DNA from: Annulohypoxylon bovei var. microspora | Taxonomy: Eukaryota > Ascomycota > Sordariomycetes > Xylariales > Hypoxylaceae | Reading direction: 5' to 3' | DNA: 64,000 nt | Assembly (NCBI GenBank): GCA_022836615.1 | Contig: MU405232.1 | Span: forward strand, 290,461 to 354,460 | Part shown: in pieces, positions 35,201 through 47,822 of the stretch | How the letters are laid out: every line of letters starts with the position of its first letter | How positions within the stretch are numbered: the first letter of the stretch is position 1 | The notes under the pieces: model-generated | Told to the model about the DNA's origin: nothing | What the model saw: only the letters and a program-made list of their open reading frames with translations | The model's database searches: none | Translations under genes and position numbers: made by a program

Positions 35201-38200
35201 CGCCTGTGACAACCCAGCATAGCGCTGTAACAGTCACTATCGATGGTACAGAGCACAGAGCATTTTGTTCGCCCTGCTCGCCCTGACGTCTTTTTATCCT
35301 TCGGCAAGTCATACGCCTATCTGATATGTATGTTTCTCTGAGATCTGATCCTCTTTTGATACAACGTTTCATGATCTTCGCGACCTCGCCTTCACCTTTC
35401 GTGATATCCCCCTCTAAGCAAACCACACTGCAGGCAGGCATAGAACGGACTCTGTGCCACTATAGTTGTTTATTGGCCAGATAATCTCTGCTCATTCAAC
35501 TATGTATATCGTGCTATCGCAATGTACTGCACAACATACGTCTCTCCAGTACCGCTCATCATCATCCATTGGAGTTGGATAGTCGGGCGCATGGTTCCGG
35601 AGCGCTTTAACTACCTACCAGTCTAACTATTGACTATCAACTATCAACTATTAATTATCCACCATCTAGGTTCAAGGTGTTTATGGTGTTTATTGTCTAT
35701 TCAACATCAAATCCGTACTAGACCAAGTATGTAATTTCGACAATATCGGACGAGCTCCCGCCGTGCACGGTTCTAGTCTACTCTCTAGTCTAGCATGGTG
35801 CAACTACATTGGCTTCGGACACCGTCTAGGCTCCGAGAGTCTTTCGGTGGTCTCATGAGATTTCATCGGGAGACACTCGGTTCTATTCGCCTTACCCGTC
35901 TTACTCGCCTCTTCGACCTTGAACAACAATAATTATCTAACCAGTGGCGGGTTACTTGACACATACAGTACATACATAGCCATCTCCTTGGGTCGGGTGG
36001 CTGATCGAGAAAGCTCATGGCTATTTTTATTACAGTTCCTCGCCTAAGGTTATTAGTTCTCGCGCCACGTATCGTGGTTTCGTGACATCTTTAAGGGATT
36101 GGCAGATGCTGCTGCGTGCCGTCAAGCCATCAAGGCACATGAGAGGCGGTGAGTAATGAATCACCTGCAGGGCAATAATGAATTGCAGCTTTCGACATAA
36201 CATGTTGGGGTCTTTAGGTTGTTACACCCGCACATTTTCATGTTTTCTTATCTTTGCCAGTCCTGCCAACATTCAAGTCGTTGTTTTTACCCCCAATATT
36301 TCCACAGTTCACAGCCCAATCAAATATTTTATTCCCGACCTACCCTTAAGTACCTATAAACTATATGCATTTACTAAAAACCGGACCGAAGAGTTTTTTT
36401 AAGGTTGTTCACATTATACAAAGGAGATTTGCGTCAAAATCATGCCAAGCGAAGAAGAGCATTACTAATAAGCTTTAAACAGAAGCAAGAAAAAAAAAAA
36501 AAAAAAAAAACTTGGACTAGAATATTTCCACGTGAGGGGTTTGCTCTTTGAATGCACATGCATGGGGAAAAAAGCTTCCCAAAATCCATAAGTTCATACC
36601 CACATAGGCCGTAGTGGGACCGAAGTGGAGCAAGCGTAGAAGGTCAAAAGAAGGACTAGAAGAAAGTTTTTATCCCCCCTCCTCCCCAATTTTTTGCTCT
36701 GCCTGCCTGCAAGCTGCCATGACGACACCAACGCAAGCAGCCGATTCGCTAGTTAAGTTCGGCGCAACTATTTTTAGATAACTCTTTTGGTGTGGCCAAC
36801 CCACGGGTAACTGACAATATTCAACTAATCTTGATTTGCTTTCATTTTTCTACTCATTCCCCTGCTCCCTTATTCTTCCAATTACATCGGACTTAACCCC
36901 TTTTCGGAATCGTTCTCTATGACTCTTACACAACTTCGCATGTTGACCTTACTTAGGATCATTTAGCTCAACATCGTCATCGTCTTATATGCACACTCTT
37001 TACTAGGTACATTTATGACAATCTAAGACATAATTCGATTTTGAACTTGGCGAAGCAAGTCGACATAGTACTGTATGTCTCCCAATGAAATGATCGACAT
37101 CGCGTCCAAGTTATTGGAACTCTCTTCTAACCTACTTATCATTAACTCTACGGCAATTTCCGCTCAACATGTTGCTCTACCCTCGGTGTAGAAGCATTGA
37201 TGGTCTGGCAGACTAGGAATCAACCTCGAGCCAACTCGAAAATAACTAGGTAAATACCTACCTAGTGAAATGATAATGACTTAAGATTATAAGCTAAAAT
37301 AAGGTATGTCATGCATATAGCCCTCGAGTCGCTATAATGGATATATTAATGCCGAAAACAGTTTAGACTCTAGTAGGAATAGTATAGCGAATGACTAAGT
37401 GGGTATTCCAAGGCGTAAGAACCCATAAGAAAGGCTGATAGTTTGGTTAGTAGCCTAACAACTGTCGGGAGCCACCATGGGGTAACCAGGCTTTGATTAT
37501 GCGCACTGGCGCATACCTAAGGATTGTCACTTTGGTACTCGGTCTGGCCACAGTTCCCGCCTAGCCAAGATTACCGGCCTACTACCTAGGAACCCAGGAT
37601 AGACTCGCTGTCGGCATACGGACGTATACTCGCGATATTTTTCCAGTGGACCCCTTGGTCTAGTTGGTAGAATTTAGACACCTGTCAGTCTCGGCCGGGA
37701 TCCCCCTTCATAGGCTAAGCCACTAGCTTTGTTTTGTTTCGACTTCTTTTCGGCATCTTGTCAACATTAAACCACTTTTTCAAGGCTTCTGCTACGTAGC
37801 ATGTATTCGGACATAGGCTATAATCTCAAGCCTATTATTCGATCCAGGGGAACGGAACGGAGGCGACGTGCCTGGCATGTCTTGAGTCCCACATGTCCAA
37901 TAATGCGACGACCGGCTAGATGCCACGACGCCGTCACCATGTTGTGTGATGCGACGGAAATTCTATTGATATCCCTCTCCCCTATTCAGTGGTCAGCTCC
38001 CCTGGCCAAGAAAACAAGGAAATTTCAAATTTTGAGTTAGGATGGTCGCCCGACATATCGCGGTACCCGGTGACCGATCTGGCCACGGCTGGATGCTTTT
38101 GAAAATTAACTTCTCGATCATAGCTGGCAGCCCTTAAATTTCTTCGCGATTTTCGCATTCATGCAGAGGCGCTGGGTTAGCCGTGGAACGACGAGCTACC

Positions 38201-41200
38201 GGACACCTAACAGGGCAAGCAGATTAGGGAACGGATACGCAGTCCTACCCCTTTTGGCCTTGTTCCATCGAAGCCGTCTACGCGGTATCGACATATTCCT
38301 CGAGCATGGCGTTTCCGTAACGGTTACTGCTATGCAGGGAAATTCCTGTGTGTAATGGGTACTGCCTTCTAGACACTACAGGTTCCTAGCGCCACAAAAG
38401 CCTCATCGATCACGGTATGTCAGTCAATATCTACGCGTCATGTCAAGCTTCCGGGCTGCGTCATGATTTCGATGGTTCTCTGCGCTCCCTGTGTTCATGG
38501 GACACAAGTGTTACGACGGTAACATTTGTGCTACTTCTCACCGCTTCATAGAAAGTCCCGAGCATAGCGGTCTATCTAGTTCCAGAGAAGCTTGTTCCTA
38601 TACCGGAAGCCCGGATAGACGATCACAACATCAGCTCAGAGGCTTAAGCTCTTCGGGTCTAGTATACCTAGCTACCATATTCGTCTTCATGAGGAGCTCG
38701 AGATCTTCACATAGCTTATATTGGAGGTAAGGCCTCATAGTAGCCAACCATATCCTCTTATAGTGCCTAATCGGCGTGTGATTTTATGAACGGTACCATA
38801 GCTCTACTGCCGGTGCTCGTGGGAGCTGATTCTGACATCTATGGAGTGGATTTACATTCCCATCTACGTAGACCAGCTTAAGATTCTACATTGTGTAGTA
38901 TGACTGTTACTACATTTATGCGTACCCCTATATTCACCCACCAGTGTGAAATCAGCTCGGATCCGTCTAATTCCCGATAGTTAGATGCTGATGAACGTGC
39001 GAAGTTCGGTTCTACTACAACGATGCGACTACCCGAGTAGTTAGATCACTACATGTACGTACTATCACTTTGACTCTTATCTTAAGTTGATGCTCGGAGG
39101 TACGGAGGTATTCTACAGCGCAATTATAAGATAGATAGGTGCTTTACTAACTCGGATATAGGTGCTAAGCTGAGGTTATCGTGAACGCCTTAAAGCGTGT
39201 CAGGCAAAGCTCATCTCACGTGGGGGTTCTAAGAATTAATCATCATTACCCCCAAGGAATTCCTACACTGTAGAAAGTATACCTACCTAGGTAGGTAGTT
39301 AGGTGCCCTAGCTAAGTAAGACTTGAGGCGCGGGTGTAATGCCGTTGACTGATTAGTGAAACTAGATGACTTACCATGTTACCGATCGTATCCGCTTAGG
39401 GACCAAGAATCTCATTCTAAACCCTCAACCACTTCTTTGCTACTATTTGCCCACGGTAGTTTTAACACCACCGAGCCACCGCCAAGCGAAGCAAGACCGT
39501 TCGTCGAAACCGCTTCTGTGTGGTGTTAGCTACCCGTACGAGGTGTGTTTCCCACAATGGTCCAACTGTATATTTAGAATATCACCGCATAAGCGCCCGT
39601 CGGCGCGTCGTCTTTGGTCGAGCTCAGCATCGCCGAGAGGTATCGGAGAATGGCCCAGGCAGCAGAATTCCCAGCGTATGCGTAGGCGGAGATTCTTATT
39701 CTAGAAGAAATCCCTCGAAAGAAATCCCGTGCATGTCAGTAAGCGTGCCACGCGGAGCGCATGGTACGTCCGCTCGCTGCTCAGCCTTACATCATGCAGC
39801 AGATGCAGCGGGATCGAACCCGTAGATAGGGCTTCGCATTTGATGTCCCTGCCTTCCCCAGCTGGTGGCAGATAACCGGTAGGAGGTTCTCGCATTCCCG
39901 GATCCAACGCTGCCGGGGTACGATACTGCATAATATTGTACATATTAGCCGTAGAACTCGGCTCGCCGAACCGGCGCTCTTTTTTACCATGTAGGAAGTT
40001 ACCGATGTATGTATGTATGATCGAGGGTGCCAGCGGTTCGTCATGCTTACTAGGAGCTGCCAGGTCTAAGCCCTCCCGTCTTACGTCGCCCTAAGCTCGG
40101 CGCGAGCTCCCCTATTGGAGGAGAGACAAAAAGATACAGGCGGACAATTGTGTCTGCACTAACCAAAGCCACGCCGACGAAGTCCCGATGGCGCATTAAC
40201 CAGCAACTATTGGTTACTGGCGAGGAGTGCTGTTGAGGCCGTTTTATGTCAGAAACGATCAGGTCGAAGTATACGTCCCGACTGATGGCATCAGCTGTCG
40301 ACGCTCCGCTTACGCGCTCATGCGAGAAACGGTTTTTTGGGGAGCTGGGAACTTCGGTTCCAGTACCAGGGATCGTCGTGTCATCAGCAGAAGGATCTGA
40401 CAGCCCCGTTGTTGTGCGGCCCCAATTGGCCCCGTCCATCTCTTTCCCCAGTAGCGGGTATATTACTTTATATTGGGGGCATAATGCCGCCGATCGCTCG
40501 CTCACCCTAATCCAACGTTACTCGGCTTCGCCTCCATTGCGATCTGGAAAGTGAGATCGCGGGACGCTGCTGACTAGTATGGCTCGCGCTCGAATGCCGC
40601 ATTTGGAGCGATGAGGCGATCATCGGCTTTGTTATGGTGTCACTGCGATTCCTTCGTTTCCACGTGCGCATGAATCTGTCTTAGCATCAATGCCTATTCT
40701 TCGACCTAGAACTATATCAAAAGAATTATAGTAGTACCGGAAGGATGGGCTCGAAGCCGCAAATAATACTTTGGATCCGATGGTATTCGGGAAACTAGGA
40801 TGCAGCTAGAGTTCTTCGGATAACAGCTGAATACTCACTGATCTAGTAAGTCGAGAGATGCGTCACCGCCGCACATCGCGTGGGTCATAGTTGGTTGGTC
40901 GAAGATGTGTGAAGGATGTAGTTGTTATGAAAACGTGTTTTTGAAAATTAATTTGTGAGTAAAGAGGTATATGCCTGCGGCGTGGGAATATCTTCTATCA
41001 CGAAGACTTAGGATAACCCACACGAATAAGCTTGAGAGACACACTTCATCTTAGATTCTAAGAGTGTCTCACTAACTAGTCTATTCGGTTTCAAGATGAA
41101 CTAATCTGCTTATAGTGAAGAAATCCCTTCTGCCGCCGATATCTGTATTTTCATATAATTTAATTAAGCCTGGTAGGTATGATGGTGCCAATGACACAAT

Positions 41201-42089
41201 ACGTCCTTGAAACTTGCTCCATCAAATTTAGTAATTTCATTCATAGCATTAGGCACCTATATAACAAAATTTTGACTTGTTCCCGTGATCAAAATTTGAC
41301 TATACCTACCTACCTACTTTATAAAATTATCTATAAGTCATTAAGTAAGTAGTTACACTTCATTATAAAGAATACTAGGAAAAGTTAAGTAGGTAGTTAG
41401 ACTAACTTTACGGGATGAATTAAGCAAGCGATGGGTATAATATTAATAATCGGCCAAAGAGCTACTTCCTTAAGTTTCTAAGATTTATAACGCAACTTTC
41501 CATTCTATAAAATGACTCAAATTCAAAGGGTATCATTTCACATAGGTATATAGGTATATAGGTACCTAATTTAAGTTTCATATTGTTGGAGTCGACTTGC
41601 TTTGATACTATGTGATACAAGTATAATGGAATCATCGTATGAAGAAGTGTATACCTCACAACTAACTTAATAATCATCTGCTTTATAGTTAAACTTTTGT
41701 TATAAAAGTATACGGATTAAGACATGATCATTACATTATTGGCCACCCCTATAAAAGCTCTGTCTTCCTTATATGCTATCTCTAATAGAACCTAAGCCAA
41801 TTCAACCCTTCATTTAAATACACACATTTCTATAAGTGTTATACATTAGAACATTTTTAATTATCCTGCAGATTGGCATGATAGATATTTCACAAGTTAC
41901 CACAACGCACAAGGAGATGGAGCAGACATTTTCGTCCCAGATATAGGTAAATAATATCTATGATCCTGAAAAAGAGCCAATGCCGACTGTTTCGTGGAGC
42001 GACGAGCTGGTCACCGCAACGCCTTCCTAGACAACCTACTATAACAACTAAAGCTCTTCCATTCTAATCAAACTTCCTAACTACCTCAA
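29271..42089. other. 12.8-kb gene desert
   Basis: Upstream of the transcription factor gene I find no frame with recognisable content on either strand. The first 1-2 kb presumably hold its promoter and leader. Low-complexity items include GGTA/TACC motifs (31002-31025, 34816-34834, 39280-39297), a 21-base A run (36490-36510) and ACTATCAACTATCAACTATT near 35633. Some parts (for example 37800-40600) have fairly balanced composition and could be old, unrecognisable transposon debris. Confidence 0.45.
36490..36510. repeat. 21-base A homopolymer
   Basis: A run of 21 A residues within intergenic DNA; it may mark a retroposed tail or a simple repeat. No recognisable retroelement precedes it. Confidence 0.9.
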
Positions 42090-43330
42090 TACGATGGTAT
42101 TAGTTTAACACGTCCACCAGCGCACTTTCAAGATAGCCCATGAAAACAAATCACACATAGGTGTCTCCAAGACATACGCCTTCTTGAAGAGCATGGTACT
42201 CATGACTTCTCTGAAGAAGACAGTGGAGGCTTATGCGAGGTCATTTCCCTCCTGCCATGCAGCAAAGCCATCGAATGAAAAGCCAGCGGAGGACATTCAC
42301 CCAACATCACCCCCTAAGGTACCATTGAAGGTGCTATGCTTGGAATTCATCGTCGGTATGCCCGTCGCAAAGGACGGCTCCGACGCGGTGCCGACAATCA
42401 CGGAAGAACTGTCTAAAATCTAAGAAGGGTTTGTGCGGCAAGACAGCTTAATCGCACCGTTATGCCTTGGAGTTCACATTCATTCGACGAGGTCGAACTC
42501 CTATATACAACATGAACGAGCCGCGAGAATTTCACTAGAATATTCTGTCAATTGCCGCCATCCGACTATGGTTCGAGGAGAGGAACAGCTTTTCGTGCTA
42601 CCTAGGTACTCTACGTAATTAGTAAAATGTCGCCACCGCCTACTGGGGACCATTCCTATTCTTTTATAAGAGCAGATTCGCGGAGGCGACACATGCCCAG
42701 AGGTGGCCGTCCGAGGGCATAGGTAGCTCTCCTGGCCTGTATGGTGGTGAAATTTTCGACTCATCATTTCTCGCTCATAACCGCGAGCAACAAAACCTGA
42801 AGGCCATCCTTCCTCGGGGATTAGTTATCGAATATTTCGATACGTGTATCGGAGTTCAACCTGCCAGAGGCTTGGACTATTGGGAGGAGAAGTGGGATAG
42901 CGTATGTGTACTTGCGATTGCACAGAGGATACAAATTACCTACCTAGAAACAGACCACGCAAGTGGGATATCCAGAGAGTGGGACCACTAACCATAGAAA
43001 AGCGTGTAGGCGACCTAGCCTAGGTACGAACTGAGAATTCCAGACAGTTGGAGAATTCACAAAGTGGTATCAGTGGCATACTTCTACAAGATACCTCAGG
43101 ATGCGGACTCGTATAAGAGAAGGAGGCCACAAGCAGGCAGGATAATCGTGAAAGGCAGCGATGACGAATGTGTCTCGTATGAGATTAAGAAGCGTATACA
43201 GAGACGTGTGAGCAAGGCAGGACAGCGACCAATACTGGAATACCTTGTACATTGGAAGTACGGGTCAGCTGCACACGATACATGGTACCCTCGAGAATTA
43301 TTTAGACGAAGAGCTATTACTGTATGTATA
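42090..43330 (+). mobile_element. Ty3/gypsy (chromovirus-type) integrase-chromodomain relic
   Basis: Frames with stops and shifts spell, in order, the end of a retrotransposon pol gene. From 42112 comes the zinc-binding and core start of integrase: FKIAHENKSHIGVSKTYAFL, SFPSCHAAKP (replacing the CPxCQ motif) and LCLEFIVGMPVAKDGSDAV, ending at a stop near 42423. Around 42490-42545 QHERAARISLEYSVN resembles the SERTNQ region. Near 42905-42950 YLRLHRGYKLPT-like sequence follows. From 43064 comes YEIKKRIQRRVSKAGQRP then LEYLVHWKYGSAAHDTWYPR, a chromodomain of the integrase C terminus that directs insertion to heterochromatin. No reverse transcriptase, gag or long terminal repeats are recognisable. 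At least two stops and frame changes separate the parts, so it is dead. Confidence 0.85.
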
Positions 43331-44223
43331 CCACGATCTGTAGTTGATAGATTCAGAGCTCTTTGCGTAACAACGTCGTTGTACCCCTACCTATAGTCCG
43401 CATCGTGGTATTAATCGAGGTCCTGCCTCGCGGATGTCGCCAACTAGATAGAAAAGCCGATTGCAATATATACCTTAGACAGGAACGCATAATAAGGCTT
43501 TATCAAATGCAAGACGACGGAGCACTACATAGGAAGGCGGTTTTGTAATAAATAGGGGAAAAGGCCAATACAGCTTGGACGGTGAGACTAGGAGATGTGG
43601 AAGGAAATGTGGATAGAGGAGCAAGTAACCTTAAGCATGTGGTGATAGAACATATTCTGTATAGAAGCGGCGTGTACAACAGATGTTCTTCATAAATCGA
43701 CCTCCTACTGGATCTATCTGGAAAAACCCCTGACCATCCAATCATGCCCGGATTGTCTGTACTTCTGTACTGTAGCGTTCTTTTCCAACAGCTCTTGTCG
43801 CGACATCATCTAGAATACCATCACAGATATTCGCAAACACAAAAACGTAACTATATGCCACTCAAGACTTGACGCGGTGACGATTGATACTGCGGTAAAG
43901 TAGTTACAAGAAACCGATGCCTTCATCAAATTCCATGTCTTCGGGTGTGATAATCGTTGTTGAGAAGCACTTGGCAGTTAGGGGGAGTGAGGACGCCGAA
44001 AGATGGGATAATAGTCTACTACAAAACGGGAAACGGGCTGACTTTTGTGAGCAAAACCGCGTCCCCTATCCTTCTTAAACTCCCCTTGATGTTCTGTAGG
44101 TACCTACCTATCTAGCATATAATTAGCCACCGATTAAGACTCGATTTTAGTTGACTTGAGTTCAAATCAAAAGATTTTCTAACAACCGCGAACAACCCGA
44201 ATGCGAGCCTGACTAGGTAATTA
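43331..44223. other. Flank between gypsy relic and foldback element
   Basis: May contain the 3' end of the gypsy element, but I could not find a matching terminal repeat. A GTAGGTACCTACCTA motif lies at 44096-44110. No gene is seen. Confidence 0.4.
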
Positions 44224-45082
44224 ACCGTCATGACCTAGTTTTGGAACAGACCCCCTTTTGGATCACTTTTACACCAAAACACGTACTTTTTATATGATCA
44301 TAACTTAGCCAATATTGAGGCTATTTCTTCTAAGCTAGCTTTTACACGTGCCTAATTCACTTGAACACCTACTATGAGGTTTACAAAAATTAAAAGAATT
44401 TACCCATGTTACAATTGAAATGCTTACAGCGAGGTTCGAAAGATACATTGCCCCACATACAAATTTAGGTACGAAAACGAGTATTTCGAGAAATTTACAA
44501 AAACCACCATATCGCAACAACAAGCCTTGAGATGTTGAGTTTCTTTCTTGAAAAGGAATTCATAAAGTTGTTTATATATTGAAAATAAATTATAAGGCGT
44601 AACGAATTAAACTCGTTATATAATTACAATTTATAATTTAACCATATTAATCTTAAAGTGGTTATATTTATAATCTTTTAATATGTAATTAATTTAAACA
44701 ATTATAAGTCATGTTTTATTCTTAACATATAGGCACCTTCATTGAACTCACTCGAGCTTATGAATTAAAAATCTCAGGGCTTGTTGTCGCGATATGGTGG
44801 TTTTTGTAAATTTCTCGAAATACTCGTTTTCGTACCTAAATTTGTATGTGGGGCAATGTATCTTTCGAACCTCATTGTAAGCATCTCAATTACACAATGA
44901 GTAAATTCTTTTAATTTTTGAAAACCTTGTAAATAGGTGTAACAGTTAATTTTCTACGCATGGAAATTGGTTCTAGTTCTATAGCCCTATTATTGGCCGA
45001 GTTATGCTAGTATTAAAAGGTGGTGTTTTGGTGTAAAAAGCGTTCCAAAAGGGGGTCTGTTCCAAAAGGGGGTCAACACGGT
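44224..45082. mobile_element. 859-bp foldback / long-TIR non-autonomous element flanked by TA
   Basis: Two inverted arms of about 311 bp (44224-44534 and 44772-45082) flank a 237-bp AT-rich spacer with no coding content. Both ends read ACCGT... inward and both are bordered by TA (44222-44223 and 45083-45084), as in Tc1/mariner-type target duplication. The arms share long identical runs, for example near the inner end AAATTTACAAAAACCACC on the left and its reverse complement on the right. Near the outer ends the unit GTTCCAAAAGGGGGTC occurs twice in tandem on the right arm and in a mutated form on the left. No transposase is present, so it is a MITE-like or foldback element. Confidence 0.85.
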
Positions 45083-46229
45083 TAGATATGTAGGAAGATG
45101 GTGTTTGCGGTAACGGCTATAGTGAACCAAGCCAGCCATTTAGTTGGATACCTACCTTGTAAACTTGCGGCTCCTACAATTAAGCAATTCCATGAGATAT
45201 AATCAAGCGAGAAGACGAGCAAGAGGCAATGTGGATTTCAAGTACGACAGGATAAAAAACCAGGCGAGGACAAAGCTAGCTATCAGGTTACTACCCCTAT
45301 TCTATCTGGTTGTTGGGTAAATGGTGGAATATATGTGCTATATAAGTGTAGGTACGTACCAAGACAAGATCTGGAGAGGTCTCGATCATCCACAACTATC
45401 ATGATCCCAGCTCGAAATGACGATCAATAGAACCCTGGAAGAGTATTTCCTCTCGACCTGGAACTGTACACTAACTCCGTGGTTTGGCCGAATGAAGGTG
45501 ATGTAGATGGGCATGTATACAGTTACCTGCCATACTGTCTTGACTCCCCTTAGCTCTCACTGGTAGTGATAGCAAAAAAAAAAACAGGAGACTTCAAAAC
45601 CTGTTTTCGAACCATTCGATGCCCTTCCAAGTTTTCGACAAACCGCCAACATCCCCCTCGACTAGTTTAGCTCGGACCCAGTGCTCATATCCTGTATCCA
45701 TCAATCTCATATATGTAATCACCAACAGCCAAAGCGCACGACACATATCAAACGTCGGTCAAGACAAGTGGCGAGTTGTATATGCAATATTTATATCGAT
45801 CGCGATGCACGTATGTGACATGGCATATCAGGTATCTCCAACTCCTATCTGGAGCGAGTAGTCCAGCCCTGGTACTTTCTCTTCTTTTCTTTATTCCCTT
45901 CTGGTCGAAAACGCAAACCCCGAGCAAAGTAAACCCCATCCGTCCCTTCCTCCGCGCCGTTGATACGAACAATGCGAAAGAACTTTCTCTTAAGGTATCA
46001 TGTAATAAGTTTCACCTGACCCAATGCCAATAATTTGTCGTAGCCCAAAACAAGTAATTCGGCAAAAAGCACACAAAAGTTTGCTGTTTCCCTTTCCTAA
46101 CCGTGAACTCCCCGTTCCATGTTCTTGAGTGCTAAAATTCGTGCGTTTCCCGCTGTTCGTGAGCTACATATAGACAGTGGCAGCACACGGAACACGAGGT
46201 TCCTTTTTTTGACGATCGCTATGATTGGT
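45083..46229. other. Intergenic region left of SSH4
   Basis: Should include the 3' untranslated region of the minus-strand SSH4 gene at its right side. A short A run lies near 45575. Nothing else supported. Confidence 0.4.
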
Positions 46230-47822
46230 TTAATTGCCATTGCGTCTAGGCATAGGCATGGCGCTATCGCTGCGGCTCCTGTCCCTACCAGCGCCTTGCC
46301 GAACAGCGTCACTATAGCTAGGGATCGGTGGAATGCTCGGTCTCAGGGTGACTGCAGATGCCCCACGACTACGTCCCGTCCTGATCAGTGGGACTCGGTC
46401 GCTATCGGAGCCGCTGCCGGAGCTCTCCTCATCTGAGTGCTCCGGGCTAGTATATTCGGGCGGAGGATGCGAGGCTTCGTGGAGACCTAAACCAACGGCA
46501 TCAATGACGTGGTCTCCGAGGGGACCAGCATCATTACCGCTGTTGCTTGCCTCGCCTATCTCATCTGGGGGAACCAGCTGTGCAAGGGAAATATCAGTAG
46601 GACTCCTTTGCGGCCCTGGACTCGTGGGCGGAAGTACTCTGAAGTTGCCACTCCTCGTCCGCCCATGACCTGGATCTAAACCTGGGCCACTATATCTTTG
46701 TATAGATTGAGAATAGCCGTGACCTCTAACCGGCGAACCCGAATATTCATCTTTCCGACGCCCGGTCTCAAGTAAGATGCTTCCTTGTTCACTTCCGTAT
46801 GGCGGCGGAGGTGCAAGACTGCCAGTTATCGGGGCCAGTCCCCATTTCTTCACGTTCGCCTCGATGAATACGAAACCGGCCTGGCCAAGGTTGACGTGTA
46901 CCGTACACGGCCCATTTGCGCCGATAGATGGGAAGAAATTTTGTGACTTCAGGCCATGAACTACATCGTCTAGTCGCTTGCCGTTACGGGTGAAGAAAAT
47001 GGTCCCCGTTCTAGGCCGATAACCGACGCCGATAACGTCACCCTGTACATACCGAGGTCCGTAAGTTGATGGATTGAAGGGTTGGTTATATCGTCGGGCG
47101 CCAATAGATGTATAAGCGACAGAGTACTTGTGGAATCCTGAAATGAGAAGAGGTTAGTCTGAGGGTATGTAGAGTTCAGATCGAGTGAACCCGCATACCT
47201 GGAAGTCTGAACAGTGGATAAGGCTTCGTGCTCATGCCGATGCTAAGCAATGTGGATTCGGGCTTATCGTATATTTTGGCCTCCCAGTAGTACACTTCGT
47301 TCTGTTTTGGCACAGGCAAATTGCTCATTACAGTGCATTCGGAATCGAAGAACTCGATTTCTGTTCTCCCCTCCACAAAGCAGTTGGCGATTTCCAGCTC
47401 GGGTTCGAACTCCCATGCTGAAACTCCTTTCTCTTGTATAGCTAGGTATTGTGATAAAGAAATGTCCGTCTGGACCGATTCGGGCGGGTTTGCTTGAATA
47501 AATGCTGCGAATCCATCAGTGCCTTGTTCTTGACGATAAGGGCTGCCACGAATGATGCCAGCATGTGATAAGTTTATTCAATACCTTTTGCTCTTAGGTA
47601 TTCCGTCCTTTGCATATCATCCATAGACTCCAAGGCTTCAGCCTCCTCCCTAGCAAATGCCTGCTCGTCGTCATATTCGCCAGGCCGACCGATTCGGTCG
47701 AGGAAGATACGGCCGGACGTTGTGTATCTAAAGAAATATACGACAAGGAAAATTAAAGCTATGAGGATAGCGGAACCGAAGGACGATAGAATTCCGATCA
47801 GGATGCCGTCGAGACTCGCCAT
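46230..47822 (-). CDS. SSH4: SSH4/EAR1-type SPRY-domain membrane adaptor for Rsp5 ubiquitin ligase
   Basis: In yeast, Ssh4 sits in endosome/vacuole membranes and recruits the ligase Rsp5 to cargo for multivesicular-body sorting. Minus-strand exons 47585-47822, 47199-47504 and 46230-47137 join in phase to 483 residues. A single membrane segment is at residues 7-26 (LIGILSSFGSAILIALIFLV). The SPRY (B30.2) domain spans about residues 110-280, with EVYYWEAKIYDKPESTLLSI, YVQGDVIGVGYRPRTGTIFF and GPCTVHVNLGQAGFVFIEAN. Two PY-type motifs that would bind Rsp5 WW domains follow: PPPPY near residue 293 and PPPEY near residue 408. The Ser/Gly/Pro-rich tail is probably cytosolic. The first intron acceptor (TTCGCAG before 47504) is chosen because it alone keeps the frame into FIQANPPESVQTDISLSQYL. 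Start at 47822 gives the family N terminus MASLDGILIG. Confidence 0.92.

Noticed and set aside
37650..37722. tRNA-Asp-like stretch (TGGTCTAGTTGGTAGAAT and a CTGTCA)
   Set aside because: The D-arm resembles tRNA, but the acceptor stem does not pair and the T-loop is missing. At best it is a decayed copy; not called as a gene.
39781..39900. tRNA-like T-arm on the minus strand (GGGTTCGATCCC)
   Set aside because: The stem-loop has a 6-base loop, and no matching acceptor stem, D-arm or anticodon arm lies at the right distance.
40050..40505. 151-codon minus-strand frame
   Set aside because: No recognisable domain, overlapping frames on the other strand, and no splice or start context that favours it.
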